Notes: generated by a model not told the origin, from the sequence alone. A stretch of 35,064 bases of DNA from Gammaproteobacteria bacterium CG_4_10_14_0_2_um_filter_38_22 (GCA_002793195.1 PFPT01000058.1:1-35064), one strand, 5' to 3'. Counted from the stretch's first letter, positions 25,131 through 34,895 are shown. Numbers and translations: made by a program.

Positions 25131-28100
25131 TTACGAAGACACAGAGCCTGGAACACTAACTGAAACACCAGACAGTTCAACGTCTTCATCTAAGGGGCAC
25201 CTTAACTTTTCTGTTATTGGTTTCAACTCAGCAACAACCACGCCTCGTGCTTTAGCCACTATCTTTATTTTTTCAACCATCTCAACAATAGCGGGGAGCT
25301 TGTAAACTACCGCTATAAAAGAAGCTTCCTTTGAAGCAACCAACGCAGTCAAATATACCAGCAAACTTCGCACGCCTTCCTGAGTGGCCATATTTATTGT
25401 AAGAAGTTGTGTTTGCAGATTTGCGAGAATCATTTTCTCAACTACTGCTCCCGCGTCAAATCCTCGTTGAGCTGCTGAGATTGCTTTAACTAATGATGTC
25501 TTAAACTTATCCCAGCTCTCATCAAAAAGACAATCAATCTCAAGCACAGTTGCTACTTCGTAATCACCACGTGTAAAAAGAAAATGATCTTCAATCCAAT
25601 TAATTTCTGCATCTGACACAACTGCTTTTAAACCACAACCAAGCGACGTATCTTGTAAATAATGCATAGCAGAACAAATATATAACATCTTCGCTGGAAT
25701 GCTTTTCTCACTTTTTAGCAAATCAATTAATTTAACTTGGCGAACCTGCGAAATTGGATCTGCTGGCTTTAACTTTTTCAATTCTAAAAGAAAACCATCT
25801 ATCAATTTAGCAGAATCTGTTACTGCTATTTTTTCTCTCGCCGCATTGACCAATCTTCTTTCTATTTCCGTACAAGCATCCGCTTCAATTTTATAATCTT
25901 GTCGCAACTGTTTAACACGCTCCAACGACATCCCCGTTGCTGCCATCACACGATGCTTTAAACGCATCGAGATTGAAGTGGAATATAATACAATCGTAGA
26001 TAACAAAAGCATTAAGCGTTTATCATGACCAGGTTTACTCAAATCAATATTTTCAAGCAATTTATTCAGGTTATCAGCACGACGTTTACCATCGGAACTG
26101 ATATGAATCATCGTGCTCCGCATAAACGAATACTGTTGAACCGCTAAAACAAAATCATTTTTAAGCTGTTGCCAATCTCTCACACTCGCCCACGACACCG
26201 CAATATCATCTACTGCAATCGCTGCTGGCGCTTCAGAGCGTTCATCCTTTCTTGCAAATAGGCTGCAGCCTGCTAATGCTGATGCAGCAGACGCATTATC
26301 AAGCAATGCCTTTAATTCCTGTTGACGCTCCACTGAAACTGATAACCGCTTACTCTGCAATGCCACATACGACACACCCTTTTCATCTTTCGCATCGCGG
26401 CATAATAGGGTTAAAGCGATCTCTTGCGTTAAATCAACAACATCAGGGTCTGCAACGACTTGTTGTACTAGATAATATAATTGCTGTTTTTTTTCTTCGT
26501 CTGATAATACAACGGACGACTCGCCAGCGTCTGGTGCCTCTGAACGAGCGCGCTCATCATGTTGTGGCTGTTGAGCAGACATCACAGTTTTAACCACTTC
26601 TTTCAATCTCTGCGCTTTTAATCTGCTTTTTTCATCCTTACTTTTAGCTAGCACACAATCAGCTGCGAATAACAATTGGTTCTCAAGCATCTGAGGATGA
26701 CTTGAAAAAACATAGTTCGCTCTTTCTAATGAATTTTTTCTAGCTTTCACTGCGCTGCTATTACTATCAAAAATCCAACCCTGATTCACTATGCCAAAAT
26801 GAATAGCCAGTGCTTTTAAATCAGCTTCACGAAGCCCGCGCTCAGACAAACGATCCAGCATTGCATTTTTCAAAACCGTTGAACCACTTTCATGCGCCAA
26901 GGTATAAGCAATTAAAACCATTTTATATTGATCTTCATGGGCAGTGGGATCAAGTATCCATAATTGATTCATGCATTGTTGCGCACGCAATTTACCTTCT
27001 TTTCCGCCTAAATCTGCCAAACGATAATGTTTCGCTGCGGTCAGTAATGCATGTTGAAATGCTGGCCAATCATATACTCGCGCTATCGGATTAATTTGTT
27101 CATACGCACACAGCCAAGCTGCATAGTTAGAAATTGTATGCTCACGTTGCATGCGCTTAAGCGCTTTTTTCTTTTCATCCATTGATTTGATGTTAGGAAA
27201 CATCTTATCTAAAACATGTTTTGCTAAATCGGTTGACCCTGATTTAAAAACCACGGCGCAAGCTAATTTGACATATTTTTTATCTGATTGATCTGCGAAC
27301 TGTGGTAAAAGCTCATACTCTAAATTTCTGACACGCGCTTCGCCTTGCGCATCCGGTTTTTTATGCTTTTTATATTCAGCACAAGCAGTTTGCAACGCTT
27401 GATATAGGCTAATAACTGGTTGCATTTCTTCTCTAACCACTTTCGTTGGCGCTACTACTGCTGCATCCGTTATTCCATCATCCATAAATGCCTGATCTGC
27501 ATCTCGACGGCTCAACGTTTTGAATGAACCAAAAAATGGTTCCATTTCGCTCTCGATTTCAACAGCGTTCGTTAGCATATAAACAGGCAAACCCAGTTCA
27601 GCTAAGACTTGATCACGCAATTGTTCTGATGTGGTTTTTGTCAAAAGATAGACGATTCGCCATAACGCAATATAATCACCTTCACCACAACACGCTATTG
27701 CTGCCTGAAAACCCATTGCTCTACGATAACCTGTCTTATCAGTCATTTTAGTGGTTTTCCTCATAGACTCTATATAACGACCAACAACACGATTAAGCCG
27801 GTCGTTTAAATCTGGGGAAAACCAAGTTTGCAATGTATTGCCTGCTAAGCGTTTCGCGCATCTACCTATTTCATAGTCAGAAATCCCTAAAGATGCCGCC
27901 CATGATGTCACCGTTTCTTTCAGTAACTTCTGAGAAGATTCTAATATCATTTCTCTAAGCGTTGTAGAATCACTCGCATCACAAACGACACCCGCTAGCA
28001 AAACGACCAACGCTCTTTTCTTCGCAGGTGGAATAGAAATTTCTTCAGTTATTTCAGTTATATTTAACACGCTTAATGCTGCGATAAAATTGGCCGCACG

Positions 28101-28799
28101 TCGCTTACCTTCAGCACCACCATGGCCGTTTCTCAAATACGTTTCTGCAATCTTGATTAAACTGTCAACAAAGCTTTTATCTGCGGAAAGAGACAAACAA
28201 CCCTCGTCAAATTGTGGTCGCTTGACTAACAAAGATGCACAATATGTATCAAAACCACGTTTTAAAGCAGGAATAGCTGTATTTTCGTCAGAAAAAAGTT
28301 CAGGGTCATATTCCAAACGCTTCACTTTTGTCATAAACCCCAACGCAGCAATATGATCATAATAATCGTACCGCTCCACGCGATCTTCCCATCCATCAGG
28401 GCAGCTAACTTTTTTAACAGCTTCTTTTAGACGGACAGATGTGCTTTCAATCACACCCAAATACCATAACACTAATTTGGCTTGTTCAATTTTATCAGTT
28501 GTTAACTTTTTATCATCTAATTTCTTTAATTCAGTAATAAAATTGGTTGCACGTAACTCACCATCTTCCCCAAATTTTTTTGCCTTAAAATAAGCGTCGG
28601 CCGCGTCTATTAATGCATGCTTGAATGCAACGACAGGATGGCAATGTGCTCCCGGCAATGCTTCATCACTACCACGTCTTTGCTCTGCAGACAAAGTTTC
28701 TCTGCCAGCAAGTCTTTGTTGCCCTGAAGACTCAGAACAATCCGAACCTTGCACAGCACCTGTTTCTGATGTTAGTGATATTGATCCTGAACGCGACAT
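25131..28799 (-). CDS. Large protein of tandem helical modules (1222 aa), family unknown
   Basis: I do not recognise this protein. The ATG at 28799 has GAGGT six bases upstream. After a Ser/Gln-rich N-terminus (1-50), a module of about 75-85 residues recurs at about 56-130, 209-292, 332-403, 460-535, 577-652 and 875-958, with degenerate copies near 976-1060 and 1095-1170. Each begins with a helix (pattern: aL..Aa..Y), then G-E-G-K-x-RA-x-N (for example GAEGKRRAANF, GKEGKLRAQQ, SSDGKRRADN). A leucine-rich helix ends in S-x-ST-x-LK/R (ESTSVRLK, SDSTTLRE, SGSTDLAK, SGSTVLKN). A low-complexity acidic linker lies near 740-770. The C-terminus has an acidic patch (LDEDVELSG) before a small Ser/Val tail, recalling Dot/Icm substrates. 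No enzyme motif, signal peptide or membrane helix is seen. It probably works as an alpha-solenoid scaffold. Confidence 0.87.
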   Translation of the reverse strand: MSRSGSISLTSETGAVQGSDCSESSGQQRLAGRETLSAEQRRGSDEALPGAHCHPVVAFKHALIDAADAYFKAKKFGEDGELRATNFITELKKLDDKKLTTDKIEQAKLVLWYLGVIESTSVRLKEAVKKVSCPDGWEDRVERYDYYDHIAALGFMTKVKRLEYDPELFSDENTAIPALKRGFDTYCASLLVKRPQFDEGCLSLSADKSFVDSLIKIAETYLRNGHGGAEGKRRAANFIAALSVLNITEITEEISIPPAKKRALVVLLAGVVCDASDSTTLREMILESSQKLLKETVTSWAASLGISDYEIGRCAKRLAGNTLQTWFSPDLNDRLNRVVGRYIESMRKTTKMTDKTGYRRAMGFQAAIACCGEGDYIALWRIVYLLTKTTSEQLRDQVLAELGLPVYMLTNAVEIESEMEPFFGSFKTLSRRDADQAFMDDGITDAAVVAPTKVVREEMQPVISLYQALQTACAEYKKHKKPDAQGEARVRNLEYELLPQFADQSDKKYVKLACAVVFKSGSTDLAKHVLDKMFPNIKSMDEKKKALKRMQREHTISNYAAWLCAYEQINPIARVYDWPAFQHALLTAAKHYRLADLGGKEGKLRAQQCMNQLWILDPTAHEDQYKMVLIAYTLAHESGSTVLKNAMLDRLSERGLREADLKALAIHFGIVNQGWIFDSNSSAVKARKNSLERANYVFSSHPQMLENQLLFAADCVLAKSKDEKSRLKAQRLKEVVKTVMSAQQPQHDERARSEAPDAGESSVVLSDEEKKQQLYYLVQQVVADPDVVDLTQEIALTLLCRDAKDEKGVSYVALQSKRLSVSVERQQELKALLDNASAASALAGCSLFARKDERSEAPAAIAVDDIAVSWASVRDWQQLKNDFVLAVQQYSFMRSTMIHISSDGKRRADNLNKLLENIDLSKPGHDKRLMLLLSTIVLYSTSISMRLKHRVMAATGMSLERVKQLRQDYKIEADACTEIERRLVNAAREKIAVTDSAKLIDGFLLELKKLKPADPISQVRQVKLIDLLKSEKSIPAKMLYICSAMHYLQDTSLGCGLKAVVSDAEINWIEDHFLFTRGDYEVATVLEIDCLFDESWDKFKTSLVKAISAAQRGFDAGAVVEKMILANLQTQLLTINMATQEGVRSLLVYLTALVASKEASFIAVVYKLPAIVEMVEKIKIVAKARGVVVAELKPITEKLRCPLDEDVELSGVSVSVPGSVSS

Positions 28800-28951
28800 A
28801 TTTACCTCAATGAAAACAAAGCGTTTTAATTACCTGGTATTGTACTGATCAATTGTTAAGCAATTATTAATAAATCGAGGTTTTCTGACGTATCTGAAAG
28901 GAACTGGGCGCTGTCTTCAAACAGCCTATCTGGCGCTTTGCGGCGAAACGT

Positions 28952-30370
28952 TTATTTTGATGCTGACACACCACCCACAGTCATACCATCAATTTTTAAT
29001 GTCGGTTGACCCACACCAACAGGTACCGTTTGCCCTGCTTTTCCACAATTACCAATACCAGAATCTAATTTTAAATCATTTCCCACCATGGAGATTTTCC
29101 TTAAAACTTCATGACCACTGCCTACCAACGTTGCGCCTTTAATAGATTGTGTGATTTTTCCTTTTTCAATTAAATACGCTTCGCTAGCTGTAAACACAAA
29201 TTTTCCAGAAGTAATATCCACTTGCCCGCCAGAAAAATCAGCGGCATAAATGCCTTTTTCAACGGAAGCAATAATGTCTTCCGGCGCGCTGTCTCCGGGC
29301 AGTAAATAGGTATTGGTCATGCGTGGTAATGGCAAGCTCGAATACGACTCACGACGACCATTGCCGGTTGATTTGGTATTCATGAGTCGTGCATTCAACG
29401 TATCTTGCATGTAATTTTTTAAAATGCCCTTTTCAATTAACACTGTTTTTTGTGTTGGCGTACCTTCATCATCCACACTCAATGAACCCCGACGACCAGG
29501 AATAGTGCCATCATCTACAACGGTACATAAATCGGATGCAATTTTTTCACCTTGTTTTCCAGCATAAACGGATGTTTTTTTACGATTAAAATCACCTTCT
29601 AATCCATGACCCACAGCTTCATGAAATAAAACAGCAGGCCAACCCGGACCCAATACAACTGGAAATGTTCCTGCCGGTGCAGGAACAGCCGTTAAGTTTT
29701 TGACTGCTTGATTTACTGCGCGCTCAACTTGCGACTGTGCAACTGCATTTTTCATCACGCAGTCATAACCATCACGTCCACCGCAACCGGCACTGGCAGA
29801 TTCATAACGCCCTTTTTCTTCAACAATAACGCGCACAGAAAAATGCACAAGCGGCCGCACATCGCTTGAAACATGACCTTGTGTATTCATCACCATCATC
29901 AAATCATATGAGCCTGACAAACTTAACATCACTTGCTTCACACGCGGATCCATTTTGCGTGCAAACACATCAAGCGCTTTCAAAAAAGCAACTTTATCAG
30001 CGTCATTAACTGAGATAATCGGATTGATTGCAGGATATAATTGTTTTGGCGCAATATCAGTATGTATTTTAATTAACGCATTGCCGCCACTTTTGACAAT
30101 GCTGCGCGCTGATTTAGCTGCTTCGATAATAGCGGGTAATTCAATTTGATCTGCATAAGCAAAACCTGTTTTCTCACCGCTCATCACGCGCAAACCAAAT
30201 CCACGATCAATACTAAAACCACCTTCTTTTACAATACCATCTTCTAAAACCCAACTTTCATCTTGAGATTGTTGTAAAAATAAATCAGCAGCATCAATAT
30301 TTGAACCGCATGCGTAACTTAATGCTGATTCTAATTGTGATGTATCAATTGATAGCCAATCGTTTTTCAT
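28952..30370 (-). CDS. tldD: TldD metalloprotease subunit
   Basis: TldD pairs with TldE (PmbA) to form a zinc protease that digests unfolded peptides and matures some modified peptides and toxin-antitoxin proteins. It is 472 residues (usually about 480). The metal site is intact: HEAVGHGLEGD with H250, E251 and H255, and a downstream Cys-containing strand (LCTVVDDGT). The C-terminal part NCGKAGQTVPVGVGQPTLK also matches the family. AGGA lies eight bases before the ATG at 30370. It stands between two large accessory genes, with no TldE gene in the window. The 150 bases after its stop hold a weak hairpin near 28910-28925. Confidence 0.96.
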   Translation of the reverse strand: MKNDWLSIDTSQLESALSYACGSNIDAADLFLQQSQDESWVLEDGIVKEGGFSIDRGFGLRVMSGEKTGFAYADQIELPAIIEAAKSARSIVKSGGNALIKIHTDIAPKQLYPAINPIISVNDADKVAFLKALDVFARKMDPRVKQVMLSLSGSYDLMMVMNTQGHVSSDVRPLVHFSVRVIVEEKGRYESASAGCGGRDGYDCVMKNAVAQSQVERAVNQAVKNLTAVPAPAGTFPVVLGPGWPAVLFHEAVGHGLEGDFNRKKTSVYAGKQGEKIASDLCTVVDDGTIPGRRGSLSVDDEGTPTQKTVLIEKGILKNYMQDTLNARLMNTKSTGNGRRESYSSLPLPRMTNTYLLPGDSAPEDIIASVEKGIYAADFSGGQVDITSGKFVFTASEAYLIEKGKITQSIKGATLVGSGHEVLRKISMVGNDLKLDSGIGNCGKAGQTVPVGVGQPTLKIDGMTVGGVSASK

Positions 30371-30443
30371 TATTTATTGTCCTAGGATCTGTTTACAATT
30401 GAAAACAATTTACTGGATTATCGAAGTCAAAGCAAAAAAATGA

Positions 30444-33400
30444 TCATCTTTTTGAATGTGCCTTAGGGTCAAAAATATAAACAGTAGCAGGCTGGGCTGG
30501 ACGCTCAAGATTGCCATATTCATCTAGCTTCGCAGGTGAGAAAAGGCCGGAAGAACGCAATGGATTTTTATGTCGCTTGCCTGTTTCTTCTGGCGTAACT
30601 GGCGGCACAACCAGCACAGCAGATGAATCATGATCCGTTAAATCACCACTTTCTTCACTGCGATCTGATGGTGTTGAAGCAACATACTCAGCTGAACTGC
30701 CCGAACTCAAATCTACCTTTGTTTTTTCTTCTGGTGATGTTTCCTTTTTCCATCTATATACAGCTGTTTTTGGGGGAGGTGATGGCAATAATAATGGCGC
30801 GATGGATTGGCGATCAACCAAAAATCTTTCTGCAAATTCTTTTGGATCAATCGTCACTTCCTCTAAAATTCTTTTATCTTTGTCGAGCACATGCATAACA
30901 ATTGGAACACTCTCATCAGAGATTTTTTGCGGATCAATAAATACAGCGCAAGTATCACTATCTGCCTCAATCCATCTTGATTGATGCTCAAATAATTTAA
31001 AGTAATTGTTCGCATAATATGAAAAAGGCTTTGATACACACGTAAACAGTTTGTGATGCAAATGAGCGGGTGCAGCCTGTTTATAAAATTCGAAACTGAA
31101 AAAATGTTCATCTTTAACCCGGTATTCATACTGCTGTGTTTGCAAGTTATATTCAAATAGCTCATGCACATTTTCTTTGACGTAGCGTTTTCCTCTGAAT
31201 ACGTTACGAACATGATAAAACTTTTCATATAATTCCCAAGCGCTCCATGCTAAACCACCTGCAGTCGTCAATGGCACACCCACTCGTAATAACCAATACC
31301 ACAACGCATCGAGGGTTGAAAATTCAATATCAAATTGAATAGTCTGCGACGCTTCATCACCCAACGGATCTTTGACTCTCACACGCAACAGATAAGATCC
31401 CACATGATCACTTTTGGGATCATTGATCGTTATTTCTTCACGTCGTTTATCAAACTCAAGAAAATCTTCCAATCTCACTTCGCGACCCTCTTTCACACCC
31501 ACTACTTCATATTCTAATGTGTGATTATCGGGGCTATAGAAAGCATCAAACACAGAATAAGTCGCGCTATTGCCAGTTGTATAAGTTTTATTTTGTAATA
31601 CGGTTGCAATTTGTGGTGGTCTATTTGGTGGAACACAAACCGTTATATTCACGCTTGCTGATAAATAACCATCAAAGCCATTTAACATAAATGCGATACA
31701 CTGACCCAATGCACTTTTTGGTGGTATCAATGACAATAACAATTTTCCAGAGTCGGTTTTGGTAAATTGCGCCCAAGTATATTGAGGCGTCAACGTGAAG
31801 GATAAAAGATCGCCATCTGAATCAGTCAGCACATCCGATGAAATCGCAATTTCTTTTGATTTTTCCGCAACAGCGACAATATCAGGCACAGCTGTTTGAT
31901 TAGCCACGGGTGCGTTATCAACAAGATGCAATGGAATAACCACATGCGTTTCTGCATCGTAAATATCTTTCACTGTAAATTTCAATGGATAATCAACCAA
32001 CGCTTTGCCGCGCACGGTTAATTCCCACAAATCAGCATCCCATTCAATACCTTCTGGTAATGCATCACCATTTTCTAAGGACACGGTACATCTTAATGTA
32101 CCGGTTCCCGTTACCGCAGAACGTGGAATGGGCTTAATTGTTTTTTGCGTACCGGCTTTAACAGACAATTCTCTTTGTATTGCCGCTTCATCAATAGTCG
32201 GTCTTTGATATTGACTGTTCACCGAAAATAGAAATGATTTTGAGTTTTTTGCACCATCACTTGAAGCCACTGCAATTTCAAATTCACCTTCTGCTAGAGG
32301 AATACCACTGATTATGCCGTTACGTAATGACAACCATTCTGGCCCATCTACTAAATAGTAAGTTAACGGATCACCATCTATATCTGTAAAAAAAGGTTTG
32401 ACTGAAAATGAAAATGAAGCGCCCAGCGTTGCATTGACTTGCGTTACATTCGTTGCATTATTAAAAATAATGTCTGGCGCATGATTGCCGCCAAATTGTC
32501 CCAGTGTTATTTTTTGAATGGCAGTAACGTCATAACCTTGATAAAGCGCTTGATCAACAGCACCCATTGTTAATTCAATTTGTGAATCGCCTGCATTATC
32601 TACTGAAGAAATTCTACCGCCTGATAATGCAAAATTAATATCGTCGGGCTTGCCGATTAATCGTAATTCCCCTTTTGCATTATCAAAAAAGAATTTAACT
32701 GCTGGAAAAGAAGCACGCATTGGCGTATCCACTCCCGGTCGCATAAAAATAATCACCGTTGATTCATCTGCAGTGGATTGGATCTGCACTTTTCCAGAAG
32801 AAGCAGTCATAATTTTAATGGCATCTGGCGCAATGGTAGCGCCGGGCGCTAACGTATTCACGTTTTGCGGAAACGTTTGTGCGGGTGCTGATGTTGGATT
32901 AGCTGTTGTAGCAACCATGGTTATTGCTGGTCGCGCTGTTGCTGGTTGCGCTGTTGCTGGTTGTTGTGTGCTAGGCTGTGATGTTGCTACTGGTTGTGTT
33001 AATGGTTGTGCCGTTGTTGCTGGTATCACACTTTTCGATGCGGTATGCGTTTCAACTGATTGCGGATCAGGCACAACATGAAAATCAACATCACTTGTCC
33101 CATTCACAGAAGTAAAACGCAACGTAATGGTTTGTCCAATTTTATTTTTAGGCGGGTGAATCAAAAAAGAATTATCCGCATTGAGCGTAACCCAACCGCT
33201 TGCATCAGACAGTGTTGCGCCGTCGACCAATTGAACTGATGACACCGTTGTTTTAATTTGTTGCGGACCAGTTGAAGCTGCAGGATTAGCAAAAAATACC
33301 AGTTTTCCTGCATTATTTTGACCTGCCATCAACTCTGCATTGTCATTTTGATTCAGAAAAACAGGGTGTGCAACGACGGTATCTACGGATACATTTAATA

Positions 33401-34847
33401 AATCGTCCATCAATAATATTTTTAATTGATCTGCATTGGTTTGCGCATAAACAAATCGGCCGTCCGGTGATAATTGAAGCGATTTCACACCGCCTGGCAT
33501 TTTCCAAGTTGAGATAATAGCCGGCGGATCAGTTGGGATCAGTTGATCAAAGCTGTAAACAGATATGCCATCTTTTGTTGCTAATAATCCCAATTTATTA
33601 TCATTCATTAATATCAACGAAGAACCGCCATACGCAAAACTCGCACTACGCATTGGCTGGAAATTGCTGCTATCGCGTGTCATCAAGCCGGTTGGTGGAC
33701 ATGATGGTACATAGCTTGCTGGAGAAGAAGCCGTGAAAGTAACTTGCGTTCCATCTTCACTGAAACCAATCGTAATTGCATCAATTCTCAAAGCAGCAGT
33801 ACAGCGATTCCATGTTTGGCAATTTATTTTAACGGGTACACTTGAATTCGTTGTGTCAAACAAACACCAACCACTCACATCCGAATCTCCCAACGGGTCT
33901 GCCGTAATTTTTTTAGCGTGAAACCTTGCAACTAATCGGTTGTTTTTCGAGCGCACTTGATATGCATACTCATAACCAGCGGGCCCCGGCATCCCTCCAC
34001 TGTATGGCACATCAATTGGTGTTGGATCAGGTAATGTTGGTGATACTGGATTAGAAACATCAATACGCATAATGCGATTGTATGGCGTAGTCGATCCTTG
34101 ATACATCACGTATGCTATTTTTTCATCATTACTTAATGCAACGCTTTGTGGTTTAGTCACACCCGACAGACTGCCAATCAAGCTATTCGTAGTGGCATTA
34201 AAAATTCTCAATGCGCCAGAGCCAGCTTGATCTGCTACAAAAATTAATGTGCCATTTTTATTAACCGTTAAATCAACGCAATTATTTACTGTGATTGTTG
34301 TTTTAGCATACTGCGCAACAGTCGACGAAAAATCAGAGTTAAGTGACGCTACGTTATAACAATAATCTCCAGCACCAACGAGAATCGCTTTTTTTTCAAC
34401 AACAGCAGCTAATTTTCCTGTAACATTGACAGTTGCAATTTCTTCAAGTGGATATTGGGCTTGCATTGGTGTTGATTGCGCTTCTGCAAAAACGATTGGT
34501 CCAAAAGAAGTTATTTTTTTATCCCGTTTAGCAGAACCTAATAATGACAACGCACTTATTTGAAGTGGCGTTTCATATCCAGAAGAAACACAAAGTAATT
34601 CAAACAAAACAATGCCGAATAAAGTAACGCGAGAAGCGGACGCAATCGTTTCAGGGAAAGTTGCTTTAGGTACGCTTGATGATTGCTGCCGACCATCTTT
34701 CCAATCTTGACGACGAACTGGATTATGTGGGATGACGGGTTGTTTCGACTCAAACTCACCCTGATCACGTCGCGCACGATACTGTACGCTACACAACGTG
34801 TCACGCGACGATGCAAAGTGCTTATTATTGTGTTTTTTTCGACCCAC
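30444..34847 (-). CDS. Large membrane-anchored surface-type protein with cadherin-like Ig folds (1467 aa)
   Basis: The start is a GTG at 34847 with AGAGG seven bases upstream. Order: a basic N-terminal tail (1-72); a hydrophobic segment (73-89); a beta-strand-rich part with repeated strand and NPV/DG motifs, probably a YVTN-type beta-propeller (about 135-520); a Pro/Thr/Ala/Gln linker (599-660); and a further beta region (680-785). Then come four Ig-like domains at about 790-878, 882-976, 978-1072 and 1077-1175. The first fits the dystroglycan-type cadherin-like (CADG) pattern with DIDGDPLTY, a WLSL strand and GIISGIP. A transmembrane helix (about 1179-1201) and a 265-residue tail with charged, Pro/Ser-rich stretches follow. 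The layout suggests display of the middle part outside the membrane with both ends inside. An adhesin or receptor role is inference. Confidence 0.85.
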   Translation of the reverse strand: MGRKKHNNKHFASSRDTLCSVQYRARRDQGEFESKQPVIPHNPVRRQDWKDGRQQSSSVPKATFPETIASASRVTLFGIVLFELLCVSSGYETPLQISALSLLGSAKRDKKITSFGPIVFAEAQSTPMQAQYPLEEIATVNVTGKLAAVVEKKAILVGAGDYCYNVASLNSDFSSTVAQYAKTTITVNNCVDLTVNKNGTLIFVADQAGSGALRIFNATTNSLIGSLSGVTKPQSVALSNDEKIAYVMYQGSTTPYNRIMRIDVSNPVSPTLPDPTPIDVPYSGGMPGPAGYEYAYQVRSKNNRLVARFHAKKITADPLGDSDVSGWCLFDTTNSSVPVKINCQTWNRCTAALRIDAITIGFSEDGTQVTFTASSPASYVPSCPPTGLMTRDSSNFQPMRSASFAYGGSSLILMNDNKLGLLATKDGISVYSFDQLIPTDPPAIISTWKMPGGVKSLQLSPDGRFVYAQTNADQLKILLMDDLLNVSVDTVVAHPVFLNQNDNAELMAGQNNAGKLVFFANPAASTGPQQIKTTVSSVQLVDGATLSDASGWVTLNADNSFLIHPPKNKIGQTITLRFTSVNGTSDVDFHVVPDPQSVETHTASKSVIPATTAQPLTQPVATSQPSTQQPATAQPATARPAITMVATTANPTSAPAQTFPQNVNTLAPGATIAPDAIKIMTASSGKVQIQSTADESTVIIFMRPGVDTPMRASFPAVKFFFDNAKGELRLIGKPDDINFALSGGRISSVDNAGDSQIELTMGAVDQALYQGYDVTAIQKITLGQFGGNHAPDIIFNNATNVTQVNATLGASFSFSVKPFFTDIDGDPLTYYLVDGPEWLSLRNGIISGIPLAEGEFEIAVASSDGAKNSKSFLFSVNSQYQRPTIDEAAIQRELSVKAGTQKTIKPIPRSAVTGTGTLRCTVSLENGDALPEGIEWDADLWELTVRGKALVDYPLKFTVKDIYDAETHVVIPLHLVDNAPVANQTAVPDIVAVAEKSKEIAISSDVLTDSDGDLLSFTLTPQYTWAQFTKTDSGKLLLSLIPPKSALGQCIAFMLNGFDGYLSASVNITVCVPPNRPPQIATVLQNKTYTTGNSATYSVFDAFYSPDNHTLEYEVVGVKEGREVRLEDFLEFDKRREEITINDPKSDHVGSYLLRVRVKDPLGDEASQTIQFDIEFSTLDALWYWLLRVGVPLTTAGGLAWSAWELYEKFYHVRNVFRGKRYVKENVHELFEYNLQTQQYEYRVKDEHFFSFEFYKQAAPAHLHHKLFTCVSKPFSYYANNYFKLFEHQSRWIEADSDTCAVFIDPQKISDESVPIVMHVLDKDKRILEEVTIDPKEFAERFLVDRQSIAPLLLPSPPPKTAVYRWKKETSPEEKTKVDLSSGSSAEYVASTPSDRSEESGDLTDHDSSAVLVVPPVTPEETGKRHKNPLRSSGLFSPAKLDEYGNLERPAQPATVYIFDPKAHSKR
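32926..32955. repeat. Tandem 15-bp repeat in the Pro/Thr linker
   Basis: Two nearly identical 15-base units (GCTGGTCGCGCTGTT and GCTGGTTGCGCTGTT) stand in tandem, with a decaying third copy after them. On the minus strand they encode PATAQPATARP, part of the low-complexity linker of the 1467-residue protein. In-frame slippage could change linker length. Confidence 0.7.
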
Positions 34848-34895
34848 AATGCAACCTCTTGAGCTTTAAGATAAAATATTATCCTTTATAAATTG

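Noticed and set aside
26252-26593. 113-codon ORF on + inside the 1222-residue gene
   Set aside because: It is a shadow of a coding frame with clear protein repeats, and its composition is atypical.
28905-28945. Rho-independent terminator after tldD
   Set aside because: The GCTGT/ACAGC stem is only 5 bp and no T run follows on the minus strand.
32650-33081. 143-codon ORF on + with many Cys/Gly/Val
   Set aside because: It is antisense to the Pro/Thr/Ala linker and beta region of the 1467-residue gene; the repeats explain its composition.
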